A stretch of 64,000 nt of DNA from UBA5195 sp034432755. Lineage in GTDB: Bacteria; Chloroflexota; Anaerolineae; Anaerolineales; Villigracilaceae. The notes under the pieces were generated by a model that saw nothing but the letters and a program-made list of their open reading frames with translations, made no database searches and was not told the DNA's origin. Positions 32,825 to 40,553 of the stretch are shown piece after piece. The position numbers were made by a program, and so were the translations under genes. Within the stretch, counting starts at the first letter, position 1, and each line of letters opens with the position of its first letter. Where the stretch lies: the NCBI GenBank assembly GCA_034432755.1, contig DAOUBQ010000063.1:1-64000 (forward strand), given 5' to 3'.

Positions 32825-34096
32825 TCAATCCTGCCACTCCAACTCAAAGTCGCCAATTAAGACCGTATCGCCATTTTGGATGCCGGCTTTGCGCAGGGCT
32901 TCTTCAACTCCCAGGGCTTCCATTAATCGCTGGAAACGGCGCAGGGAGCCGGAATGCTCAAAGTAAGTCATTTTGGCAGCGCGCTCGATAGCCGTGCCGC
33001 TGACCCGCCAATCGCCGTTGTCTTCACGCCGGATGCTGAATTCTTTGGGGTCTTCCTTTGGCTTGTAGACCGGCATGGGCGTTTCAGCGTCCTCAATAGC
33101 TGGCGTTTCAGAGAGTCTTTCGGCTGCCGCCAGCAGCAATTCGCGGACGTTGGTACGCGCCAGGGCCGAAATTTCCCAGATTTTGCTCACGCCGCGCTTC
33201 TTCAAGTCGCGTTTCAGTTGGGGCAGGCGCTCTAGCACTTCAGGCTGGTCAATTTTGTTGACGGCCACAATCTGCGGCTTGCGGGCGAGGTTAGGGTCGA
33301 AGAGCGACATTTCGGTGTTGATTTGGCTGAAGTCGGCCAGCGGGTCTTCAGACAGGCCATCCAGCAAGTGAATGAGAACCCGCGTGCGCTGGACATGCCG
33401 CAGGAATTCAAATCCCAATCCCGCTCCCTGGCTGGCGCCTTCGATTAGCCCGGGGATGTCGGCCAGGACGACGGTTGTCGTTTCGTCAATCTGTGCTACG
33501 CCCAGGTTTGGTTCAAGCGTGGTAAACGGGTAAGGGGCGATTTTTGGTCGGGCGTTGGTCAACACCGAGAGCAGGGTTGATTTCCCAGCGTTGGGAACAC
33601 CCACCAGGCCAATATCCGCAATTAATTTCAACTCGAAACGCAGCCGCTTTTCTTCGGCGGGTTCACCCTTTTCGGCGGTGCGCGGCACCTGGTGACGGGC
33701 GGTGGCAAAGTGCTGGTTGCCGCGTCCGCCGCGCCCGCCCTTGCAGACCACCAGCCGCTGACCGGCTTCGGTCAGGTCGCCAAGCAAGTCGCCGGTTTCG
33801 GCGTCGAAAACGACTGTGCCGGGGGGGACGTGGATGACCAAATCCGGCCCCATCTTGCCCGACATGTTGTTGGGGCCGCCGTTTTTGCCGTCGGGCGCAA
33901 TGTAGCGCTCTTTTTGGCGAAAAGAACTCAAGGTATTGAGGGTCGGCTTGACCTCGAGGATGACGTCGCCACCCTTGCCGCCGTCGCCGCCATCCGGCCC
34001 GCCGCGCGGGACGTATTTTTCGCGGTGAAAATGTACCATTCCATCGCCGCCCTTGCCGGAGCGGACGTAGATTTCTGCCTGGTCGATGAGCATCAT
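32825..34096 (-). CDS. obg: GTPase Obg (CgtA)
   Basis: A 423-residue ribosome-assembly GTPase. The glycine-rich Obg fold occupies about 1-160 (VRSGKGGDGMVHFHREKYVPRGG split around residues 12-34). The G domain has GVPNAGKST (about 168), PFTTLEPNLG (switch I/G2), DIPGLIEGAS (G3) and NKID (G4). A C-terminal OCT domain (about 345-423) is present. Two adjacent ATG codons (34096 and 34093) are both plausible. The usual partners rplU and rpmA are not next to it. Confidence 0.98.
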   Translation of the reverse strand: MMLIDQAEIYVRSGKGGDGMVHFHREKYVPRGGPDGGDGGKGGDVILEVKPTLNTLSSFRQKERYIAPDGKNGGPNNMSGKMGPDLVIHVPPGTVVFDAETGDLLGDLTEAGQRLVVCKGGRGGRGNQHFATARHQVPRTAEKGEPAEEKRLRFELKLIADIGLVGVPNAGKSTLLSVLTNARPKIAPYPFTTLEPNLGVAQIDETTTVVLADIPGLIEGASQGAGLGFEFLRHVQRTRVLIHLLDGLSEDPLADFSQINTEMSLFDPNLARKPQIVAVNKIDQPEVLERLPQLKRDLKKRGVSKIWEISALARTNVRELLLAAAERLSETPAIEDAETPMPVYKPKEDPKEFSIRREDNGDWRVSGTAIERAAKMTYFEHSGSLRRFQRLMEALGVEEALRKAGIQNGDTVLIGDFELEWQD

Positions 34097-34204
34097 TTTT
34101 CCTGCTATTTGCGTGAATATTCTGCCCCTGCTCTTGCCGGGGAAAGAGCAGGATTATACCAGCCATGGACTGATTCTTCCCCCGATTATGACACAAAATT
34201 GCAG

Positions 34205-34233
34205 TTGGGCGAGGCGGGTTTTTGCTGTACAAT
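34205..34233 (+). promoter_or_regulatory. Promoter of a candidate small RNA
   Basis: -35 TTGGGC, 17-bp spacer, -10 TACAAT, in the 340-base space between obg and padR. It points into a short stem-loop transcript that ends in an intrinsic terminator. Confidence 0.55.
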
Positions 34234-34239
34234 CAACCC

Positions 34240-34332
34240 GCTGTATATGGCTGAAACGAGCATCCAACTTGCGGCCAGATGCAGCTTCTCCTGACTCCCT
34301 CGCGCCCCGACATCAGCGCGGGGGAGTTTTTA
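34240..34332 (+). ncRNA. Candidate small RNA of about 90-95 nt
   Basis: The segment runs from a predicted start near 34240 to an intrinsic terminator at 34294-34332. It holds a short hairpin GCATC...GATGC (34260-34282) and then the terminator stem CTCCCTCGCGC/GCGCGGGGGAG. No match to SRP, 6S, tmRNA or RNase P cores was seen. A 15-codon reading frame begins at ATG 34246 (MAETSIQLAARCSFS) without a ribosome binding site, so a leader peptide is an alternative. Confidence 0.5.
34294..34332 (+). terminator. Intrinsic terminator of the candidate small RNA
   Basis: A 12-bp stem (ACTCCCTCGCGC with GCGCGGGGGAGT, one G-U pair), a 10-base loop, then TTTTTA. It lies 30 bases upstream of the padR operator. 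Confidence 0.85.
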
Positions 34333-34361
34333 TCCAACGGAACAGTTTCCGCGTTACGACT

Positions 34362-34377
34362 CATGACATTTGTCATG
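34362..34377. promoter_or_regulatory. PadR-type operator
   Basis: CATGACATTTGTCATG is a 16-bp palindrome (perfect arms CATGACA/TGTCATG), of the ATGACA/TGTCAT type bound by PadR-family repressors. It sits one base before the -35 box of the padR promoter. Confidence 0.7.
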
Positions 34378-34378
34378 G

Positions 34379-34407
34379 TTGACTCATGTATAAGATTATT
34401 ATATTAT
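34379..34407 (+). promoter_or_regulatory. Promoter of the padR operon
   Basis: -35 TTGACT (34379-34384), 17-bp spacer, -10 TATTAT (34402-34407), followed by a very AT-rich initial region. The start codon lies 31 bases downstream. Confidence 0.8.
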
Positions 34408-34437
34408 ATGATTAATAATATATAAAAGGCGTCCAAT

Positions 34438-34995
34438 ATGTCCCTCGACCATGCCATTCTCGGCTTCCTGAACTACCGCCCTTACACGGGCTACGACCTG
34501 AAGAAAATTTTCGACACCTCCATCCGCCACTTCTGGCCCGCCGACCAAAGCCAGATTTACCGCACCCTCTCGCGGTTGGAAGAAAATGGCCTGGCGGAGA
34601 TGGAACGCATCCCGCAGGAAGACCGCCCCGACCGCAAGGTCTATCACATCACCGAGGCGGGACGCGCCGAATTGCTGCGCTGGATTTCAGGCCCGCCGCC
34701 GATGGGAGAGACTCGCAGCGCGCCACTGATTCAGGTTTTTTTCAGCGGGCAGCTCTCCGACGAGGAAGTGCTCTCCAAGTTCGAGGGTTACGCGGCCATT
34801 ATGCGAGCGGTTTTGCGCCAATATGACCAGGTCGAGGGCCAGTTGGAACCGTTCCAGCAGGAAATCCCCTCGCCGCGCGAACATTTCTTCTGGCTGCTCA
34901 CGCTCGAAAACGGACTCGCCAACATGCGCGCCAACCTGGCCTGGGCCGAGAGCGTCATTGAACGCATTAAGAACGGTCAGGTTCCAAAAGAATAG
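34438..34995 (+). CDS. PadR-family transcriptional regulator
   Basis: A 185-residue regulator. The N-terminal winged helix (LDHAILGFLNYRPYTGYDLKK split about 3-23; QIYRTLSRLEENGLAE about 39-54; YHITEAGRAELLRWI about 70-84) is of the PadR type, followed by a helical C-terminal dimerisation domain (about 95-180, Vir_act_alpha_C). It probably represses its own operon through the palindrome upstream. The genes behind it encode a polyferredoxin and a (broken) flavodoxin, so the inducer may be a redox or phenolic signal. Confidence 0.95.
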   Translation: MSLDHAILGFLNYRPYTGYDLKKIFDTSIRHFWPADQSQIYRTLSRLEENGLAEMERIPQEDRPDRKVYHITEAGRAELLRWISGPPPMGETRSAPLIQVFFSGQLSDEEVLSKFEGYAAIMRAVLRQYDQVEGQLEPFQQEIPSPREHFFWLLTLENGLANMRANLAWAESVIERIKNGQVPKE

Positions 34996-35015
34996 AAGAA
35001 TAGAAAGGTTATCTC

Positions 35016-35771
35016 ATGCTCAAACAACTCCCCACCCGCCAGCGCATTCGCAAAGGACTTGTCCTGCTGTCCTTCTTATCCTTCCCGGTTACGATGAACT
35101 TCCTTTCGCCCTACGTCATCATCGATGGCGCGATGAACGGAATCTTGAACGGCAGCGCGGTGATGTTCGGGCTGATGTTCGTCTCCTCGCTGTTCCTGGG
35201 GCGTGCCTGGTGCGGGTGGGTCTGCCCCGGCTCAGCCATGGGCGACATTGCCGAGCCGCTCAACAACCGGGCTGTCAATCCCGACAAAATTGCCTGGATT
35301 AAGTGGCTCATCTGGATTCCGTGGATGTCCATCATCGTCTGGCTGCTTGTTCGGACGGGCGGATATTCGCGTGTGAACCTGTTGCATTTGACGGAAAGCG
35401 GCGTTTCGGTGGACGCGCCGGGGAAATATCTCATCTACTTTACCGTGATTGGTCTCTTCGTCGGGCTGGCAGCGATTTTCGGGCGGCGGACGGGCTGTCA
35501 CACCATTTGCTGGATGGCGCCCTTCATGGTCATCGGCCGCTGGATTCGTAACCGCTTCGCCTGGCCCTCCCTGCGCCTGGTGGCAAACGCCGAAACCTGC
35601 TCCGACTGTAAACGCTGCGTGTATAACTGCCCGATGAGCCTGGACGTAAATAAGATGGTCAAACTGGAGCAGATGGAACACAGCGAATGTATCTTGTGTG
35701 GCAATTGCGTTGATACCTGCTCAAAAAAGGCTATCCGTTACTCGTTCAGCGCCGGCGTAGGGAAAAATTAA
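35016..35771 (+). CDS. NapH-like membrane ferredoxin
   Basis: A 251-residue membrane protein with five helices and two types of Cys cluster. The CxxxCP-type motif AWCGWVCPG (about 65-73) and CHTICW (about 165-170) are typical of NapH/NosR-type proteins. A C-terminal 2[4Fe-4S] ferredoxin has CSDCKRCVYNCP (about 196-207) and CILCGNCVDTC (about 226-236). Such proteins pass electrons between quinol and Fe-S carriers. It starts 20 bases after padR and likely served with the flavodoxin that follows. No nitrate reductase genes are nearby. Confidence 0.9.
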   Translation: MLKQLPTRQRIRKGLVLLSFLSFPVTMNFLSPYVIIDGAMNGILNGSAVMFGLMFVSSLFLGRAWCGWVCPGSAMGDIAEPLNNRAVNPDKIAWIKWLIWIPWMSIIVWLLVRTGGYSRVNLLHLTESGVSVDAPGKYLIYFTVIGLFVGLAAIFGRRTGCHTICWMAPFMVIGRWIRNRFAWPSLRLVANAETCSDCKRCVYNCPMSLDVNKMVKLEQMEHSECILCGNCVDTCSKKAIRYSFSAGVGKN

Positions 35772-35796
35772 TTTCATCCAGCCAGGAGAGAAAACG

Positions 35797-36125
35797 ATGA
35801 ACAAAATCCTCGTCACCTACCTCACCAACGCTGGTTCGACCGCCAAAGTCGCCCAGGCGGTTGCCGATGAACTCGGCAAAAACGCCACAGTCGAGACCCT
35901 GCCGCTCGACAAAGTGACCCGCTTCGAGCCGTATTTTGCCGTCGTGTTGGGCGCGCCGATGATTCTTGGATGGCATCTGAAGAACGCTTTGCCCCGGCAG
36001 TGCTGCCAAAAATTGCCCACCCCGAACGATTCCCCGCCATTCTGGGGCCGGTTTTCAAAATTTTCCTGCGCCTGCCGGTTGCGCATTCGTACTTCGATAA
36101 CATGTTAAAGCAAAACGGCGCATGA
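35797..36125 (+). pseudogene. Broken flavodoxin-domain protein
   Basis: The frame starts as a normal flavodoxin (KILVTYLTNAGSTAKVAQAV, then FEPYFAVVLGAPMILGWH, residues about 3-60), but after that the reading changes character and stops at 36108. In another frame the DNA continues with protein-like sequence (ASEERFAPAVLPKIAHPERF then GPVFKIFLRLPVAHSY) to a stop at 36125. A frameshift, probably with an internal deletion, is the simplest reading; a flavodoxin domain needs about 140-180 residues. It follows the ferredoxin gene by 25 bases. Confidence 0.7.
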
Positions 36126-36138
36126 GCGCCGCTTTGCC
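36111..36138. terminator. Hairpin between convergent operons
   Basis: GCAAAACGGCGC and GCGCCGCTTTGC surround a 4-base loop (one mismatch or G-U pair). It lies between the padR operon and the convergent kinase gene; the T runs are weak. Confidence 0.5.
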
Positions 36139-36157
36139 CGGCCGTTTAAGAACGAAA

Positions 36158-39100
36158 TCAGCCCAATGTGAAGTAGAAAGTCGCCCCTTCGCCTTCCTGT
36201 GCTTCAGCCCAAATGCGTCCGCCATGGCGCTGGAGGATGCGCTGGGCGATAGCCAGTCCCATGCCAGTTCCTTCGTATTCTTCGGAATGGTGCAACCGCT
36301 GGAAAGCGCCGAACAGGTTATTGACGAATTTCATATCGAAGCCGACCCCGTTATCGCGAATAAAATATGCGGTTTGGCCCTGCACTTCTCGCACCCCAAT
36401 TTCGATTTCGGCCGCCGGGTGCGAACGGGTAAATTTGATGGCATTTTCAAGCAGGTTCACCCACACCTGGCGAAGCAGGGAGCGGTCGCCCTGGCAGGGG
36501 GGTAAATCCTGCACTTGCAATCGGATATTGCGCCCTTCCATCTTGTTTTCCAGACTCGCGCGGGCCATCTCGGCCAGGCTATTCATATTTACTGTTTGGA
36601 TGTGAAGCACGACGCGCCCAACCCGCATAAATTCGAGCAGGTCATCCACCTGCTGCCCCATCATTTTTGCATTATCGCGGATGCGGTCGAGCCGTTGCAA
36701 CGACGCAAAGTTAAGATTCCCTGCCTCGGTCTCCTTCAAGATGGATGCGAACCCATGCATGGCACGCGCGGGAATGCGCAGGTCATGAGCAATGGTATAA
36801 GCCAGCGCCTCCAATTCCTGGTTGGCGGATTCCAATTGGCTGGTACGCTCATTGACCCTTTGTTCCAGTTGAGCGTTCCAGTGAGCATTTTCAATTGCTA
36901 AGGCAGCATAACCGGCAAAAAGCTCTAAGGCCTCCAGTTGCTCGGGGCTAAATTTGCGCCTGGTCATCAGGTTGTCAACGCCAATCAAAAGGACTGGTTT
37001 GTCTCCAACCCAGCCAGCCAGGGTAGCATGCTGTTCCACGCCGCGCATGTTTTCACGATGGGTCAGGTCATAATTGGCGGAAAAATTTTCAACCAGGTAG
37101 ATGCCTCGGCTTTCACGAATGGCCTTAACCCAGCCCTCATACGCTTCCACGGGCTCAGAAAACCAGGTTGTGTCGTCAATTTCGCCCGCCGGGTTGGTTC
37201 CTATCAGGCCACGCACCCGGTTTTGAACAGGGTCGTAATCAAACAGACCCACCCGGTCGAAACCCAGTCCCTGCTGCACGTTGCGGTGAATTTCGCGCAG
37301 GCACTGGCCCAAGTCGGTAATTTTGGTAACAGACTTGCCCAGGTCAATGACCTTTTCCATCATTTGGCGCCGCCGCGTTTCGCGCTCTTCGGCCTGCTTA
37401 CGGCTGGTGATATCTTGTTTGATGGAAATGTAGCGAAAGATGTTGCCGTGTTCATCGCGCACCGGTGTGATGATTTGCTCTTCTACATACAGGCTGCCAT
37501 CTTTGCGGCGATTAACCAGTTCTCCCTGCCAAACCTTGCCCTGGGAAAGAGTGTCCCATAAGTTTTTATAAAACGCCTGATCTTGCAGCCCAGAGCGCAG
37601 CAGGCTGTTTTTTTGTCCAATGGCTTCGCGGCTGCTGTAGCCGGTCATGGCAGTAAAAGCCGTGTTAACCCACTGGATGATTCCGGTTTCATCGCTAATC
37701 ACAATGGCGTTGGCTGCGGCATTGAGCGCAGCGGCTTGCAAGCGCAGTGACTGTACCAGGAGGGAATTTTTAATGGCTGTTGCTACCTGGTTTGCCAGGG
37801 TCATGAAAATTTGGCGGTGTTCTTCGGTGTAGGCGCCAAACTGATAACTTTGGACCGAGATAACCCCAATGACTGTATCGCCTGGTTTGAGTGGGGCAAT
37901 CATAAGTGAAAGGGTGTCTTCGCCCGTGCCATACAAGCCAGAACCGGCATCAATGGCTTTCCAGTCGTCTTCGGTGGCGGCCAGCAGCATTTCTCCAGTT
38001 TGGATAACATAAGTTGTGAGCGAGCGTTCGGTAAAGGGCAGGCTTTCATTGGGGTAACGCTGACCTTTGTCAATCAGGTACACGTATTCAATGGTCTGGC
38101 GCTGTTCGTCGGTCAGAGCAATGAAAAAAGCTTCAGTCGGAAATAGGTTTTCAACTGCCTGGTGCGCGGCCCGGTAAATTTCGTCTGGCGCGCGCGCAGC
38201 GGACATGCGCTGTCCTAACAAATAGAGAACGCTCAATTGCATGGTTTGCTGGCGCAACCGATCTTCAGCCAATTTGCGCTCGGTAATATCATGAAACACC
38301 CCCAGAATGTACTCTGGCCGAGCGTGCACATCCTGAACGCGAATGGCACGATCTTGGACCCAAATGTAGTGATGATTGCGCGCTCGAAAGCGGTACTCGC
38401 GGTTGAGCCGTTCGCCGGCGTAGAAACAGCGGTGATAAGCATCGAGGGCAGATTGTCGGTCGTCCGGATGAATACGCTCTAACCAAAAATCTATCTCGCT
38501 GTTGATTGCTTCGTCGGGCCGGTAGCCGGTCATGGCTTCGAATTGTGGACTGATATAAACGGTTTTGCCATATTCGGTTGCATCATCGAGATAGACCACA
38601 ACCGGCAACTGTTCAACCAACATACGAAAACGGTTTTCACTGGCGCGCAAGGCCTCTTCGGCTTGTTTTCGTTCGGTAATCTCTTGCACAGAGCCATAAA
38701 CGCCAATCAGCCGGTTTGCGTGGGCATCCCAGCGCGGATGGGCCGAAACGCGTACCCAACGCAGTTTGCCCTGCCTGTCAAATACGCGAACTTCGCTGGT
38801 CACTGGCTGATTTTTCTTCAGCCGTTCGATATCCTGCTCGTCGGTTTGAATATCGTCAGGGTGCAAAGTGGCGCGCCATCCACCCTGCGCAACATATTCT
38901 TCGCGCGAGTAGCCGGTTATCTTTTCGAATGCCCCTGCCACCCAATCGAGAAACACGCTTCCATCGGCATTTATGCGACTGGAGAACATATAATCGGAGC
39001 TGACAGTCGAAATCAGGCGATAGCGCTCTTCACTCTCTGCGAGTTGGGCAGTACGTTCGGCAATACGCTGCTCCAACTCAGCATTCAAGTGGCGCATTTC

Positions 39101-39703
39101 AGTCTCAGTTTGGGCGCGTTCCTCAATTTCAGCGCGCATTTTCGTCAATGCGCGTTCTACCTGCCAAAGCGAAATGCTGATGAGCTGCGCGGCGATGAAA
39201 AAAAAGGCTGTATGAGAAAACCAGGCAAAAAAATCGGAAATAGGATTTTCGATATTGACCAGCCAACCCAGTCGGCCAGCCATGAGCAGCAAAAGCCCAT
39301 ATCCTGACGAAGCCAAAGCAACCAGGAACCCGGCTCGTCGTCCCAGAAAAAGCGCAGCGGTGAGAACCGGTAAAATAAGCGCCGCGTAGGTGATGCCCAA
39401 TACGCCTGCACCCTTCCATGCCGCCCAGGCCAGCCAAACCCCATTGCCAATAACGGCAATATAAACGGCCAGCAAAACTTTACGGCGGCCAAGCAGCCAG
39501 ATTGCCAGCGCAGAGGCCGTCATCATAATCAGCGAATCCCAAAATATCCTTACCCAGCCCGCTTCATGAAAAACAAGTGCGCCAATCAGGCTTGCCAGGC
39601 TGAGTCCCAAAATGAAGAGGAGCGAGAATTTCAAGAACCTGGAAATATCTTCGGCATCGAGGATTTCTGGCAGGCCGGGCCATTGTTTGGTCAGTCGGAG
39701 CAT
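36158..39703 (-). CDS. Multi-PAS/GAF hybrid-input membrane histidine kinase
   Basis: A 1181-residue sensor kinase. An N-terminal block of about six helices (about 25-165) is followed by a coiled coil, PAS 1 (about 215-335) and PAS 2 (about 345-475), each ending in the ITERK..AE linker. A GAF domain (about 490-640), PAS 3 (about 645-765) and GAF 2 (about 785-925) follow. HisKA has the phospho-His in YTIAHDLRIPAR (about 955), and HATPase_c has NAIKFT, DNGVGFD and GTGMGLAIAQRIL motifs (about 1070-1181). It has no receiver domain. ATG 39703 has GAGG 7 bases upstream. The nearest lone receiver is at 42566, a possible partner but not adjacent. Confidence 0.95.
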   Translation of the reverse strand: MLRLTKQWPGLPEILDAEDISRFLKFSLLFILGLSLASLIGALVFHEAGWVRIFWDSLIMMTASALAIWLLGRRKVLLAVYIAVIGNGVWLAWAAWKGAGVLGITYAALILPVLTAALFLGRRAGFLVALASSGYGLLLLMAGRLGWLVNIENPISDFFAWFSHTAFFFIAAQLISISLWQVERALTKMRAEIEERAQTETEMRHLNAELEQRIAERTAQLAESEERYRLISTVSSDYMFSSRINADGSVFLDWVAGAFEKITGYSREEYVAQGGWRATLHPDDIQTDEQDIERLKKNQPVTSEVRVFDRQGKLRWVRVSAHPRWDAHANRLIGVYGSVQEITERKQAEEALRASENRFRMLVEQLPVVVYLDDATEYGKTVYISPQFEAMTGYRPDEAINSEIDFWLERIHPDDRQSALDAYHRCFYAGERLNREYRFRARNHHYIWVQDRAIRVQDVHARPEYILGVFHDITERKLAEDRLRQQTMQLSVLYLLGQRMSAARAPDEIYRAAHQAVENLFPTEAFFIALTDEQRQTIEYVYLIDKGQRYPNESLPFTERSLTTYVIQTGEMLLAATEDDWKAIDAGSGLYGTGEDTLSLMIAPLKPGDTVIGVISVQSYQFGAYTEEHRQIFMTLANQVATAIKNSLLVQSLRLQAAALNAAANAIVISDETGIIQWVNTAFTAMTGYSSREAIGQKNSLLRSGLQDQAFYKNLWDTLSQGKVWQGELVNRRKDGSLYVEEQIITPVRDEHGNIFRYISIKQDITSRKQAEERETRRRQMMEKVIDLGKSVTKITDLGQCLREIHRNVQQGLGFDRVGLFDYDPVQNRVRGLIGTNPAGEIDDTTWFSEPVEAYEGWVKAIRESRGIYLVENFSANYDLTHRENMRGVEQHATLAGWVGDKPVLLIGVDNLMTRRKFSPEQLEALELFAGYAALAIENAHWNAQLEQRVNERTSQLESANQELEALAYTIAHDLRIPARAMHGFASILKETEAGNLNFASLQRLDRIRDNAKMMGQQVDDLLEFMRVGRVVLHIQTVNMNSLAEMARASLENKMEGRNIRLQVQDLPPCQGDRSLLRQVWVNLLENAIKFTRSHPAAEIEIGVREVQGQTAYFIRDNGVGFDMKFVNNLFGAFQRLHHSEEYEGTGMGLAIAQRILQRHGGRIWAEAQEGEGATFYFTLG

Positions 39704-39765
39704 AATTACCTCAGGAAATATGCAACTCTTCATCCATAACGGGTAAGCAGGATGCGATTGTACAA

Positions 39766-39807
39766 CAAAAAACAGACCCGGAAGGTTGGGAATAGCTTCC
39801 GAATCTG
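39766..39807 (-). terminator. Intrinsic terminator of bioY
   Basis: Minus strand CAGATTCGGAAG (39807-39796) and CTTCCGGGTCTG (39784-39773) pair with two G-U pairs, then TTTTTTGT. It starts 35 bases after the bioY stop. Confidence 0.8.
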
Positions 39808-39841
39808 TTGCACGTCTGTTGCACGCTGGGGCAGGGTTGGG

Positions 39842-40411
39842 TTATTTTACGAATCTCCAGGCGGCGGGCAGGGTGAGCGCGGCCAACACGAGTTTGAGCA
39901 GGTCGCCTGGCAGGAAGGGCAAAATTCCTTTGGCAATAGCAGCTTGCGGGCCAACGTAAAACGCCAGCCAGCCCGCGCCCAGGGCGTAGATGATGACCGT
40001 TCCAACGGCAAAGGGCAGGAGCGAGGTGCGGATACTGCGCTCAAGGCCACGCTCGGCCAACCGCCCGATGATGTATGCGGAGAGGATGAAACCGAGCAGG
40101 TAGCCGCCCGTTGGGCCGAGGGCATAACCCAGGCCTGCTGCGCCGCCAGCAAAAACCGGCAGGCCAACCAAGCCGAGACCGGTATACAAGCCAAGCGAAG
40201 CGAATCCACGCTTCGAGCCAAGCGCCGCGCCAACCAGTAACACGGCAAAGGTCTGCCCGGTGAGCGGCACGGGGGTAAACGGCAGCAGAATGCGAATTTG
40301 CGCAAACAGCGCCACCAGCAGCGCGCCAACGGCAACCAGCAACAGGTCGCGCAGTTTCTGGTCAACCGAAGGGAAGAGACGGGTAGTAAGGGTAGGGACG
40401 AGAGGGGTCAT
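39842..40411 (-). CDS. bioY: Biotin transporter BioY (S component)
   Basis: A 189-residue membrane protein with six hydrophobic helices. BioY hallmarks include ALFAQIRILLPFTPVPLTGQTF (split about 32-53) and GLYTGLGLVGLPVF near about 73. GPTGGYLLGFILSAYIIG (about 100-117) matches the family's biotin-binding loop region. As an ECF-type substrate subunit it would need the shared EcfAT module, which is not encoded here. ATG 40411 is chosen because the upstream codons fall in low-complexity repeat DNA. Monocistronic with its own terminator. Confidence 0.93.
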   Translation of the reverse strand: MTPLVPTLTTRLFPSVDQKLRDLLLVAVGALLVALFAQIRILLPFTPVPLTGQTFAVLLVGAALGSKRGFASLGLYTGLGLVGLPVFAGGAAGLGYALGPTGGYLLGFILSAYIIGRLAERGLERSIRTSLLPFAVGTVIIYALGAGWLAFYVGPQAAIAKGILPFLPGDLLKLVLAALTLPAAWRFVK

Positions 40412-40456
40412 GGGATTTTCGATTTGGGATTTTGGATTTGCGATTTTGGATTGCTG
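40411..40456. repeat. AT-rich degenerate short tandem repeat
   Basis: On the plus strand GGATTTT/GGATTTG-type units repeat six times (GGGATTTTCGATTTGGGATT TTGGATTTGCGATTTTGGAT). It lies in the bioY upstream space and looks like non-coding filler. Confidence 0.6.
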
Positions 40457-40553
40457 ATTGCTAAAACAAGTTGGTGACAAAAAAGTTGCGTGGCGAGGAG
40501 CGAGATTTGCCTTGTCCTTCCACGCAACTCAATTGCCAACTACAACTCACCCA

